Below, one piece after another: positions 33,347 to 46,500 of a stretch of DNA of 64,000 nucleotides. The notes beneath the pieces were generated by a model. That model saw only the letters and a program-made list of their open reading frames with translations, did not search any database and was not told the origin of the DNA. Both the position numbers and the translations under genes were made by a program. Source of the stretch: Asterias amurensis (Eukaryota > Echinodermata > Asteroidea > Forcipulatida > Asteriidae); NCBI RefSeq assembly GCF_032118995.1, contig NC_092656.1:19736965-19800964 (forward strand), written 5' to 3'. The first letter of the stretch is position 1, and each line of letters opens with the position of its first letter.

Positions 33347-34813
33347 AATAATTCCAAATGTTTCAATTTAAATGTTTTGGCTGAGATGAAACACAGAACC
33401 CGTTGGTGTCTTCATCTGTTGATGACTTGTCTTGCTGTGGTTTATCTTTCCTTGACAGGTTTCTTGTTGTCTGCTCCTCCTTGTGAAAGACCTTACAATT
33501 GACCAATCATTTTAGGTTCACGGTCGAAATTTAAACAGAAGCAAACATCATCCAAGGTAAATGTCATCCAAACCATAAATCAAACAATTAAGAATCCGTG
33601 TTACGGATGGTGCTAGTGCCGAATCGGACGTCAATCGGTGGTATGTCCTCTTTTATCTCTTTATAAAACTACAGTCGTAATATGGCGTGTGATTGTTGGT
33701 ATCTTGTGATAAACGTTGAACAATGGCGATCATGTAATTACCAGAGACTCTTTAACTTCATAATAAACAACCAATGTAGGTTCACAGATGAAACGAAACG
33801 GGAAAAATGGCGTCTGTCTATTCCATCAATACATGAAAATGGTGTAATAGTCCTCGGTGTGTTGGTCATGGTTGAGTGGACTTCATTATAATGCGGTTGG
33901 GCATACACCACGCCCGTCGACTCCGTCATGAAGTATAGCCTTCTACTCAAGGCTTTTGTCCCTTTCTTATTATTCATGGCTTTCTTATGCAAAGCAGGCT
34001 ACCACACTATGTATTTGGGGGTCACCTAGAAGTAGAGAGTGTTCCCTGAGTAGTGACGAATCGGTGGCTTATTTTGTTTGCTCAAATCGCCCCCATTCAA
34101 ACCGCCAAACGGTTCAATGCTTTTTAGGCTTTATTTCTGCCATACTCGGGTCAAAGTGAAAGTGAAGTTAGATTCCAATTATTGTATTAACGTGGAAAGT
34201 AAGGTTCGTTGAGACAGTTTAGACTTTCATAATTTTTTTCTCAAAGTTTCATTTTCAAAGTCCCCCTTTTTGAGGGGCTGTGGAGAAGAGCATAGAGTTG
34301 CCTCTACCATTTCTGACTGGCGTGTCAATTATTCAAAAGATATCCTTAAAAATTGTGTTTTTTGTTGTTACTTTGTTTTTTTTTAAATGGCCATCAATTT
34401 CCATCAAAATGTTCTTTCACGTTATATATATAGGAACTGATTGCAATGAAACGTACTGTTTTGTAGGGTAGGCTGCGTACGCCTATTATTGGAGTGTTTG
34501 GATCCGATTCATTGACCTTGTTTGAGGTAAACTCTATTGATTGGTTTGTTTCGATTAATATTACAGTATTGGAGATAAGCTGCGTAATTGAGCAGTCTGG
34601 TACCAAGATAAACAATAAGCTTGGAGGTTTATCTTACCTGAAAATTAATAACCATAAGTTACTCAAATATCGTCGGAAAGAAGTTTTTCACTTTATTTTC
34701 AACAGCCTCGTTGTTCTGGTGGCTTTACTATCTTTATTTTACACCTTGAAGGACAAAACACCACTTGTTTTTCCGTTAAACCACAGACGAGATACAGTGT
34801 GATAGGTTCTGAA

Positions 34814-35005
34814 ACAGCTGCATGCTTTACCCACAAGTTTGTAAGTCGAGAGTGACCTTCCATATTGCCATGTGATAATGAAGTTAAAGGTTCATGAGTC
34901 TTAATTATAGCTGCATTCTTTACCCACAAGTTTGTAAGTCGATGTTACCATATTGCCACTTCCATAATGAAGTTAAAGATACCCGAGTCACAATTATATC
35001 ACCCT
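34814..35005. repeat. Tandem pair of about 95-bp units
   Basis: AGCTGCATGCTTTACCCACAAGTTTG and a close copy starting at about 34911 share ACCCACAAGTTTGTAAGTCG, CATATTGCCA, AATGAAGTTAAAG and GAGTC...AATTAT. Intergenic between the tail-anchored gene and the TIR gene. Confidence 0.75.
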
Positions 35006-35051
35006 GCCGTTTTAGAACGAATGTGTCTTATGCAAATGAGACTATGTTAAT

Positions 35052-35099
35052 AATTAGGCGTATAATATGCATTTTAAATGCATATTATACGTCTAATTA
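35052..35099. repeat. 48-bp palindrome
   Basis: AATTAGGCGTATAATATGCA and its complement meet head to head around TTTTAAA, giving a nearly perfect hairpin (one mismatch in the arms, GGC versus GTC). Confidence 0.75.
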
Positions 35100-36198
35100 A
35101 AATCTGCTAATACTATAGTTAACATTTTACGTCTATATACATCTTGGCAAAGTTGTGCGCACGCACATTACATTACGTTACTATATTTTCCTATATTAAA
35201 GTTCTATGTCCCGATTTTCGCCGAAAGGGATTTTCGTTTTATAATTTTTTTCTCTGCAAGACATTTGAAAGATTATGTTAATTTTAAAAGGACAAAACAT
35301 ACTATAAACTTCCTCATTAAGCCAATGACAATATGGCATTCAAAAATGTTTTCGTATTGCTTGTACAAGGGAATATACTTTCAGGATCCCGATAATACTT
35401 CCTTTGTTTTGTTTTTTACTACCACCTGTAGATGGTAAATTTAATGAAAGCCCAACTTTCTTGAATCTGATAAAGAATAGCTATTTAAAATGTAAATGTA
35501 AAATTACGGGTAAAATAAAATAGGCTACCGAACGGACTTAAACTCTTAAAACGATCATTGTTAGTGGCGGCTCATACGTGCCTTTATGTTTTAAATGTTA
35601 TCTAATAATAGTTTTGTGTAAATTCTATTTAAAATATATAAACATCTTTCAGCGGTGAACTTTAAAATAATAATGATAGCAAACTACAAATTTTAATGAT
35701 TGATGATTGATACATTCAGAATGCTTATCAATTTGTTGCCTTCAGTAATGTTTTGTTCGTGAAACATTCAATTCAATTTAAATCAATTTTTATTGTGAAC
35801 AAATTAATATTTGCTTTGTCGAACATGCCCATAATAAACGTAAAAATATGACTCAGTTTTAAAACAACAAAGTTAAATATCACTGGTATAAAACTTGATC
35901 ATTCTTTCACAGTTTGTCATCTCGAGTGAAAGAGCGAAATTAGGAGTTGGTCAGTTAAATGTCACGCTACTGTACCCATTCAGTCGCCGTGACGTCATGA
36001 TACGTTGATGCGATAGCGGGGAAAACAAAATGGCTGCCCGCCCGTTAAAACCACGCCACGTAAACAGACATTTTGTTCTGAAAAAATATACACGAGTCCG
36101 CAACGCCTCTTTTCAAAATATATCATATCTTCCAAACAAAAATAGTATCTGTTCCAATTATATCTTCAAATAGTAAAATGTAGTACGGTTTGTAAACG

Positions 36199-36584
36199 TT
36201 AAAGGCAGTGGACACTATTGGTAATTACTCAAAATAATTATTAGCATAGAACCTTTCCTGGTGACGAGTAATGGGGAGAGGTTGATGGTCTATAACATTG
36301 TGAGAAACGGCTCCCTCTGAAGTGCCATAGTTTTCGAGAAAGAAGTAATTTTCCACGAATTTGATTTCAAGACCTCAGATTTAGAACTTGAGGTCTCGAA
36401 ATCAACCATCTAAACGCACACAACTTCGTGTGATGGGGGTGTTTTTTCTTTCATTATTATCTCGCAAGTTTGATGACCGATTGAGCTCAAATTTTCACAG
36501 GTTAGTTATTTTATGCATATGTTGAGATACACCAACTGTGACGGCTAGTCTTTGACAATTACCAATAGTGTCCACTGCCTTTAA
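36199..36584 (-). mobile_element. TTAA MITE (family 1) just after the TIR-gene stop codon
   Basis: Full-length copy with both termini. It begins 50 bp beyond the stop codon of the Death-TIR-TIR gene, so it is probably transcribed in that gene's 3' UTR. Confidence 0.8.
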
Positions 36585-36634
36585 AGATAAAGGCACTAGT
36601 CACAAAAACACAATTATTCGTCTTATTTTCTTTT

Positions 36635-37536
36635 TTAGATAATTGCACAAACAGACGAAGATTTCTTTGGTTTTGCAGGAGCAGATTTGGGTCTTTCTGG
36701 TTGAACTACCTGAGCATGCTGGGGGCCATTTGATGCTGATCTAGGCCGCTCAGGTTTATCGGGAGACTTTGCAGCTTCTTCCTTGTGATTTACATCCGGG
36801 ACTTGTTTCAAGGGTTGTTTGTCTTCCGTTTGTTCTACGGTCTGACTGGGATTTTTAGTTGTAGGTTCTTCTTCTGGTTTTTCCTCTTGACCGCCCTCTG
36901 CTGGTAGATTTTGCTGAATGACCAATTCTTCAACCGTTGCGTGTTCTTTGAGCTTCTCTAGCAATTCATCAAACTTGTTATCGGTGAAATCTTTCTGGGT
37001 TGACTCTTTGGTGAAGTCGATGTAGAGAAGCTGCGCAAAGGGCATGCTCATTGGACCTTCTGGAGGCCACGCCATCTGCTCCATGAGGATCGGGATAACG
37101 GGTTTCCTGAGAGCATCGGAAAGGCTGACCTCTCGACGACAGTTTGCTGAGAGGGCGTACTTTGGCGTCACGCTAGAAACCACAACCTGTGAAACGAAAA
37201 TATTACTCATTCATGTTAAGGTTATGTTAAAAAATATTCAGAAGTTAGGATAGGCTTGCCATCCTTACCTGAATATCTGTAAGGCACATTTTACAACAGT
37301 AAAATGATGCAACAACACAAACTTCAGAATGTCAGAATGTAATGGTTTACTAAGAATACCTTTGCATTTCTTATTCCTTTATCGATCTTCGAGTAGAGAG
37401 GATCTCCTCCACCCATCTGAAGGATATCAAGCCAGCAGCTGAATCCCAGTGATGTCAATCGAGAGTAAAGTTTCTTGATCTCTGTTTGTTTGTCCCATTG
37501 GTAGGAGATAAACACCTGCGGGATCAACTCATCCAC
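36635..37536 (-). CDS. TIR gene exons 16-17: second TIR domain, basic tail and CaaX
   Basis: Exon 37360-37536 has [29 protein letters not shown]; exon 36635-37186 has [30 protein letters not shown] and FAQLLYIDF. Glu1005 (CRREV) matches Glu812 of TIR-1. The last 90 residues are rich in Pro, Glu and Lys, with two RPxSA repeats ([16 protein letters not shown]), and end [15 protein letters not shown] fits CaaX; the preceding lysines fit a polybasic membrane signal. Confidence 0.88.
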
Positions 37537-40500
37537 CTGTCACGAGGAACAAATCAGAATCAATAATTGGTAAGGTTTTGTCCTGGTTTGTGTACGAAAT
37601 AATTATAGGTTTGGTGATGACTTCTTCTTTCGAGTCCATCATCTACTCTTCAAATGTTTGGTCAGGATTGGGCACATCTTACAGCCTTCTCTTTACTGTC
37701 AACAGGTCTTCAAGTCAGCACTGCTCCTCAACGGCTGGGCATCGTATAGGAGGTGTGGCATAGTGATGACTATAATCCACAGAGATTTATAGAATTGAGT
37801 TTTACCTGATCCTGTGTTGCCGGATTCTGCGTGGATGAATTGGTTGATGGTTGAGTACTATCCGCTTTCTTGACAACCTGAGGAAGATCATCAATCTGGG
37901 GCACCCAGTTGCGATACTCTGTAAATAAGGAAGGAGGCAAAGGAACAACAATAAGACAATGAAGAATGCCACTTCGTTTTTATGAAGGCATCATGGATGG
38001 TTTATTGCCAACTTTTAAATATTAAAGGCTGATTTATAAGGAATTTTATGAAATCTTACCGTCAGTGATCATGTCTTCATCCGGAGCAGCATGGTAACTA
38101 ATCTGTCCAAGTAACTCGGCAAACTTGGCATCTTCCCAAAACTTGTCTCCCCTGATGTATTCCTTGTCGTTATAAAGCTGGATGTAGAGAAGCTGAGCAA
38201 ACAACATACTCATAGAGCCAGCTGGTGGCCAAGCTGTCTTTTCAATGAGTACAGGAATGATTGGCTTGTTCAACAGGTTGGCAAGATTCACCTGTTATAG
38301 AATAAAAGGCTTCATTGTTGGCATGGATTGAATGTTATGGGGGTACGTCAACGAGGAATACTGCAACGGGTACATTAAAAATGACATCCCACTTCTGACA
38401 CCATTTTTGTCGTACAACGCTAGGACTCGGTGTACAGTTTAATTCTGTTTAGCACCGGGCTCTTATTAGTGTACTGTGTACTACTCTGAAGCACACAAAA
38501 CAAGTTCAACAGCCATTTAATCTTCAATGACTTTCATGTGCCGTTTAGAGCTTACCTCTTTATTGCAGTTTTCCGACTTGGAGTATTTCTCAGTGCACAT
38601 GCAGAGGACTACCTTTGCAGCTCTCATGCCGTCGTTGATCTTAGCAAATAGGCTATCACCACCTCCCATCTGACCGATATCCAGCCAGCAACCAAAGCCA
38701 GCTTTCTCAAGATGTTCCTTGATGACTTTCACCTCTGCTTGATGATCCCACTGGTAGCTGATGAAGACCCGAGGGGGTTTCTCTGACATGTCAGGGGCCG
38801 CCTTTGGTACCAGAGCATCTAGCATACACGGAAAATTCAAATTATTGCTTTGTTGTGCCAAGTGCTTTTTTTTATATCATGATCAATTCTCGGTTAAAAT
38901 TTAATTAACTCCGTTTTTGTGTTTTGGTACAATACCCTAAAACAATAGCCATATTTAACTCACATGTTTACTTGGGAAACCGGCTTGTGTATGCCAAGTT
39001 ATTTGGAAAGAAATGTGTTTGCTGTTTTTAAAATGTTGATGTATGGAAGACTGTACGTCTGCTGTGAGAACACCAAACAATGACTAGTATTAAAACGGAG
39101 ATACTATTTAACGTCATCATACCTGCAACTTAATAATATGGTTACCGTTGTAAAAGTATTGATGTATAGAATAATTCGTCTGCCGTGAGAACACCATAAT
39201 GTAACCAGTGTTAACTGGAGATACCAATCTACGTCATCATACCTGCAGATTGCAATGATTCCTCCACAATGGCGGACGCATCTTCTCTACCCATATCCTG
39301 TAATGCAGTCAGTACAGCATACGTAGCTTCACTACTCTTATGTACAGTGTACCATTCCGCCAGTAGGGCCATCGTAGGGTCTGGAGACAGTGCCCAGTTG
39401 CGGACATCTTCCCCTGTGAAGCCAAGACGTATAGCCAGGTACCTCCAATCGTGTTCATGCTCGGGGTTGAGAAGCTTGGAGACGTCTCGTGACCACTTTG
39501 GTGCATTGGTGATCGTCTGAATTTAAAAAAAAAGATGTGATACAAAATGTTGATGTTTATTGGGTCTAAAGTTAAGTTTGACATAAATTGTCTTCTCTTT
39601 TATAAGTAGCCATGTTTGATAAACTTGTAAAGGTCTTTGACAATACTAACTTTGTGATCGATTTCGTCAACTTTTAACACCGTGTCGTCAACCACTTCTT
39701 CAAGCTCGTCCAGCCTTTCACCTTGTTCCACAACCTCGTTCTTCACATTGTCGATCTCCTGGCCTTGCTCTGTTACAGTCTTATCAAGTCGATCCACATT
39801 GTCCTCCGTCACGGTTACTCGGGTATCCAAGGTCTTGACGTCATCTTTGACTTCGTCCACTTCATCAGCAAGAGTTTCCAAGCTGGAAAAACATAGGGTG
39901 CGTTCGTTTAGCTTCCCTGGGTCGACCCGTCCCGGTGTGTGGCGGTTTTTTTCCCCCAGGACGAACGTGTGCAGATAATTACCCACGATCGTCCTGGAAG
40001 AAAAAACCGCAACACACCGGGGTCGACCCAGGGAACGCACCCATATTGTGATACAAAACCTTACCTCAACGGTACTACAATGTGTTTATTTAAAGTGGCC
40101 ATGAATGAAACACGTATGAAAGTCTTGTGAAAGAATTGTGTTATTGCTTCTTCCTGAGAACAAATGTATTACACTTTCAACTGCCTCACTGTCATTTGTT
40201 CTTGACAAGTTATCATAGGCTGGCTTTATGTGATAAACCGTTTGTTATAATGGAGGGGGTGGGGCTTTGTTTTAATTACGAATATAGAAATGAATTAATC
40301 TTACCTCCGACCTTCCATAAAGTCTATCAAACTCTGTATAAGATCAGGCACACCCATCTGTTGACTTGTCTTAAACGGTTCAATATCAGCTCTGTACTTC
40401 TTCAAGATTTCTACGTATTTTCGGCCAACCCTCTTCATCTCCATTAAGATGGTACTTATCCACATGTCGTCCGTTGTCTTCAGCTTATCTACGAATACTT

Positions 40501-43500
40501 TGAGGCAACGGTCAGCTTGTTTCTGTACAAACACAGAGATAAATTTCCAGTTACCATCGCTGTACTATAGTTTGCTGTCAAACACAGTCTGGGTTCTCAA
40601 AAGAGTACAAGTCGTCTTGCTAACAGCAATAAAAGCAATTGACATGTCTAACGTAAAAGCCCGATTCATACTTCATGCGAATTTTGACGTCACAAATTCG
40701 CAACGTCGCATCAGTTGAGCTTAACAGCTCAAGTTGACTTGTGACGTCAAAATTCGCTTCGTAGTTGCATTCGCAGGAAGTTTAAACTGCTTTAGAGTTC
40801 TACTTGTAGCAGCAGTATCGCTCTTACCTCATCAATTTGGCCGACACTTGCAACTACCTTGGCTACAGCGTGGATCGTGTATGGTGTCTGCTTAGTCACT
40901 CGTAACAACTTGTCGATCTTGTCGACAAAGAGTTCTGGGAATTTGATCGACACAGTTCCTAGGACCATGAGAACCAGATGTGATAGCTGGCCATTTGTTG
41001 CGTCATCCATCATCAGATCGACGTAAGGCACTAATAACTAGAAAAAAGACAAATTTAACTGGAGTGAGTGTTTGAAAACTGTATAAATTGAAAGCTGCTG
41101 TACTTCTAAAACTAAAAGTTTGTTATTGCCATTAGTTTTAAACTACCAAACTTATACCTTCCATTTAAAATACCAAGTAACTTTCGCATAGTTAGTTGAT
41201 GATTAGTTAGTTGATGGTTAGTATTTCGTTAATGGTGTTACACTCGGTTTGTTTACCTTAACTCAATTGAAATGGTAACACATGTTTAAACTTTTAATTC
41301 AAATAATTTACGACTTTACCAATAATGACTTTTAGAGAGGCTTATAATACCTTGGCGTTATCCTTGGCTACGTCATCCCATAACATATACATGTTGGTTT
41401 TGTTGGATTGATTCATATCTTCCATATACTCAGCTAATTGGTCGAACCTACTCAAAATTGGTTCTGGACTTGCGGCATATAGAGGCTTCAAAACAACTGT
41501 AAAATAAGGTAAAATAAGGTAAAATAAACATCCATTGACCATAATTCTCAAGGAGAACTTTAAAAATGTCCTGGTGTATGGCAAAACCAACAATAATTGA
41601 AAGAATAAGCCCCTTACTATACAATGAGATAAAGAAGTAAAAGTTAATAGACGCAAACTTGAAATACCATGATAAACTTTAAATTAATTTCATCAAGGAT
41701 TGTCAAATGAGCAAGAAAAGTTACAAGAACACCACCTTAAAGGAACGTTACAGAATTGGTAAGAAACAAAAATCGTGAAGATCACCGATTTACATCAAAC
41801 TTACACGGTCCAATGATGATGTTATAGTTGAAAACATCCCTTGAAATATTTCTGTCTGTAATGTCCAATTTGATGAGAAATACATAATCTAACTTCGCGT
41901 ATAGAGTTTATCGCTCAGTGAGCGTTTTATTCATTTTTAATTTTGGCATCGATGCAATGCAAAATTTGTAATCGGTTTTTCACTATTCTCTCGTGATCTA
42001 GATGGCCGATCGATCTCAAACTTCGACAGGTTTGTCAGTTAATGTATAGGGTGGATTACATAAAGTGTTTACACTGCCAGCAACAGTTTTGTTAGCAAAA
42101 ACCAATTCTGTAATGTTCCTTTAAATAAAGTCTGAAAAACTAATGTGGTGTTGATCTAAAATTGTCATTTTGAGATTGTATAAAAACCTAATGTGGCTAG
42201 CACTTACACAGGACTTACATCGGCACAATAATTATAACAGCATTATTTGAAAGCAGTTTGCAGGTTTTTTTTTAAACACTGAAAGATGTCCTTCCATATA
42301 TTATAGAATATTGTGTTTATGTAAACAGTTTGCAGTAAATTGAGACAACATACCGCCAATCATGTCACTTTTCCCAGCCAGGAATACTTCTATAACATCA
42401 TCAGCACATGGTGCGAGTAGATCTATTTGTTGGTAGAAGCTTGTAACACAACCAGATGCTACGGAAATCAACGTCTCACAGTCTCCTTTAAGAATCGTCA
42501 TCACTCCCGGGATAAAGTCTTTGACGGCCCTTGCGTTACCACGGTGCTGTGGGGAAATAACTAGGAATCAACTGTTTGGATGATGAGGACAGAGAATGAA
42601 TGATTGATAAAGAGTTGTTGTTCCTCTTCCAGAATTAAGTGATTTACAGAATCTATGATGACTATCTTATCTTATCATGGGAGGGTCCTCTATTGTAAAG
42701 AATTGAAGTGTTTCTTGCGATTTCATGTACCATCAGTAGTAACTACCTTTTAGGGGAAAAAAAACAAAAAACAGGGAGACGGTGTTATATTTAGAACTTG
42801 TATTCCTTTATATTCTACTACCACGGAGTAGATTTTCGGAATTCGGGTGACAAGAAAAGAACTGTCCTGCTTCTAACCGTAAACAAAAATTGATACCTCA
42901 TCAAGCAATGCCTGAAATCCCATTGACTGACCCACCTTATTAACGAATGCAGAGCAGATAGTAAGCGCTATGCGCCCCCATCCCGAGTACGGTTCGCCGT
43001 CTAACTCCTGTGTCAGCACAAACTGGAATATTTCATTCAACTCCTTCGCATATTTTGATGGTGCTCTGAATATCAAACAAAAGTATAAAGTTGAAGAAAA
43101 TGTCAGATGTGCCACTTCGATTTACTCATAACTCTGTTTGCAAGCTTTCCAATAGCTCTTATATGAAGTGATTAGAGCATACTGGTAGAAATTTTGAGTT
43201 GTTAACCATTGGCTCTTTCCAGAACAAATACTCAATAGAAATTTACACATGGTGTTCCGCATCTAACATGATTAAACTCTTTTGAAAAAGAAAAAAAGAA
43301 GGAATTCAATAGAGGCCGCTGTTTATTGTATGTTAACTTTATTCAATAATTCACATAGAATGGAGAAATAATAAACACGCTGATATATTATAATAATCAA
43401 AAGAAGTAATTTCCAGTTTAATTTGGAGCCTTCTACAAGGGCATTTGTGACAATTGTTTTGTCTAAGGAGCAACTATAACACGCAATAATCACAAAATGA

Positions 43501-46500
43501 TGATACAAATTAATGTGAACAAGATTGAATAGACCATTGGAATGTGCTCACATTGGTGACATGTCATCAAGTTGGAGCAATACATGCAATATTAGAGCAT
43601 TTCCATAATATTTCAAATTGATCCACACTCTACATCTAATTACTTACCCAGCACCTGCTAGTGACGATTCTAATGTACTATTAATGGCTTTTACTTTGTC
43701 ATCAGATAAGGATTCCATATCCAAGTCTCCTGATTTTATCCACACATACATGGCACGTATAATCTCAGCAAGATTATTTTCTGTCCCCTGTTAAAAAAAA
43801 ATATCACGATCACCACATGTCAGTAGAACTTAGCTTTATTTTTGTACGTAATCCCATAACCTTGTATTTTTGAAGGTCGTAGGGCCGGGCACCACAGCTG
43901 AATTATTAATGATTGTGTGTCATCCAATAGGAGACTTTTGGGACGCTTGGTGGCAGCAGACTTACTAGGTTAATTCCATTGTTCTCGGTAATGTGCGCCT
44001 GCTCAGAGCTACGTAAACAATGGAAATTTACCTGGTAGGTCTGCTGCCACCTAGCATTCCAAAGTCTCCCATTCGGTCTTCCACTATAATATCTGCGACG
44101 TGCTGCCGCCCACTCCTGGATGTTGTCTTCCCATCGTTTCCTTTGTCTTCCGTGTTTCTATTGCCAGGGACTGTGCCTTGTACTTTGTAGTATGGTCTTT
44201 GAGCGTCCTTTTGACCGGGTGGTGTTTCCTCTTCCTTACTACTACTGAACTTATAGATACCATGATATAAGTATTGTTTTGTTTTGTTTGTTACGATATT
44301 TACCTCCCAGGTTATGGTATGGCATGAGCTTGAGACAAAAGCCAATGCTTTAACAATTTGTAAATCGTCTGGTGCCTTGAAGAAGACTACAATGACCTCA
44401 ACCATGAACTTGCTCACTTTCTTCAAAATCTTGTCTCGGCTGAAAAAAATAGTTCAAGAGAATTTTATGTAAAAGTTATTTACATAGAATGCGACCACCT
44501 TTTGAAATGGTTTTGTACATTTACATTTCGGCATATATAGAATTAAAACGATTGAAAAGTTCCAAAAACTAAAGGCAGTGGACACTATTGGTAATTACTC
44601 AAAATAGTTATTAGCATAAAACCTTTCTTGGGGACAAGTAATGGGGATAGGTTGGTGGTATAAAAAATTGTGAGAAACAGCTCCCTTAGAAGTGCCATAG
44701 TTTTGATTTCGAGACCTCAAGTTTAGAACGTGAGGCCTCAAAATCAACCAAAACGCACACAACTTCGTATGACAAGGGTGTTTTCTTCTTTCATTGTTAT
44801 CTCGCAACTTTGATGACCGATTGAGCTCAAATTTTCACAGGTTTGTTATTTTATGCATATTATGTTGAGATACACCAACTGTGAAGACAATTACCAATAG
44901 TGTCCACTGCCTTTAAACCAATTATTGAGAGGGACGATAAGCTTACGAGTAAAGTGTTATGACAACATGACCAGTCTTTAATTAAGTGACAAATGCCTAT
45001 CTTTTTTAAATTATCTGCGGTTATTAAGAACTTACTCAAATGCTTCCATCATTTTCTCGATACATGACGTCATTGCCTTGCCTATTTCTGTTTCACTTGG
45101 TTTGATATCTTTACCCCACCAATCGTCCTTTTCAGTTCTGATGAGTTTCACTGGAGCTTCGAACGTTTTGATCAGTTTCTCAGCCAATGGGATGCGTTCC
45201 TGGGAAGAAAGTTATCGACAAATTGTTGCTTTACCTTTCTATAGTTCTTTTGTATTTGGATCTTTTAAAGGCAGTGGACACTATTGGTAATTGTCAAAGA
45301 CTAGCCTTCACAGTTGGTGTATCTCAACATACGCATAAAATAACAAATCTGTGAAAATTTGAGCTCAATCGGTCATCGAAGTTGCGAGATAATAATGAAG
45401 GAAAAATAACACTTGTCAAACGAAGTTATTTGCGTTTAGATGGTTGATTTCGAGACCTCAAGTTCTAAATCTGAGGTTTCGAAATCACATTCGTGGAAAA
45501 TTACTTCTTTCTCAAAAACTATGGCACTTTAGAGGGAGCCGTTTCTCACAATGTTTTATACTATCAACCTCTCCCCATTACTCATCACCAAGAAAGGTTT
45601 TTTTGCCAATAATTATTTTGAGTAATTACCAATAGTCTCCACTGCCTTTAAATAGGCCTACGTCAGTGTAAAGCGCTCCGATCTTTGTATGGGCGCTTTA
45701 AATATGCCTTTATGTAAATTGTAATGTAATGTCATAATATTCGATGAAATAATCTTGAGCACGTGTTGCAAACATTTTAAAATTCTCCTCTAGATGAGCA
45801 GAGTGTACTGTTCGAAACGTCGAGACCCAACCGGCTCTTTTCAGAGCCAACACTCACCCTAAGAGATATACACATGGTTGTACCCGCAAGTTTACTATTT
45901 ATTTATAGTTTCGTCTTATTTTAAAATCGTTAACAGATCATGGAAATTTGCATCGGGGATAACAATTATAAATTTTGGTTTTACCCACTTAAATTTGAAA
46001 TCTTGTTTTTCAATTGAGAGATGGTTAAAGTGGAAGTGTGTCTGGCTTGGCTTTTTCTTTCCTGTTTGGCCAATTTAAGACGTACCTTCCAATTTATAAT
46101 CTTTTTGTCCTGAAACATCTTAGCAGCAAGCTCGTAATACTTAGTTGTTCTTTTCTCAAAGCAAACTTGACATAACTCCACCATTAGGTTCTCGTATATA
46201 TTTTTCCTGAAAAAGAAGTGAAATATTAGAAAACTGTTTACTCCCAAATCCATTGAAGTTAAGCTCCAGTTTGAAGTCCTCTCCAACCGGGGTAAAATAT
46301 TGGGGGGGGGGGTATGAGTTTAAAAGAGAGGGAGAGGGGCAATGGCATTTCAAATACAATCCTGCAACACAGTATGTTTAATAGCTCAGCAACTTACATG
46401 GAATTAGTTATGGCATAAAGCGTAGGTTATTCTTGGCTGCAGTTTGACATAGCTACTTCTATTTTCACACTTTAAAAAAAAGTAATGATGTACCCTTATA

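Larger units (their letters stand above)
33347..36198. other. Intergenic, no gene seen
   Basis: Upstream of the tail-anchored gene and downstream of the TIR gene. It contains the tandem pair at 34814 and the palindrome at 35052. ORFs here lack splice context or recognisable domains. The 36000-36060 stretch has CpG-rich text (GCCCGCCCGTTAAAACCACG) of unknown meaning. Confidence 0.45.

Noticed and set aside
39682-39978. 98-aa Ser/Thr-rich plus-strand ORF
   Set aside because: It is antisense to the coiled-coil exon of the TIR gene; regular heptad codons give few stops on the other strand.
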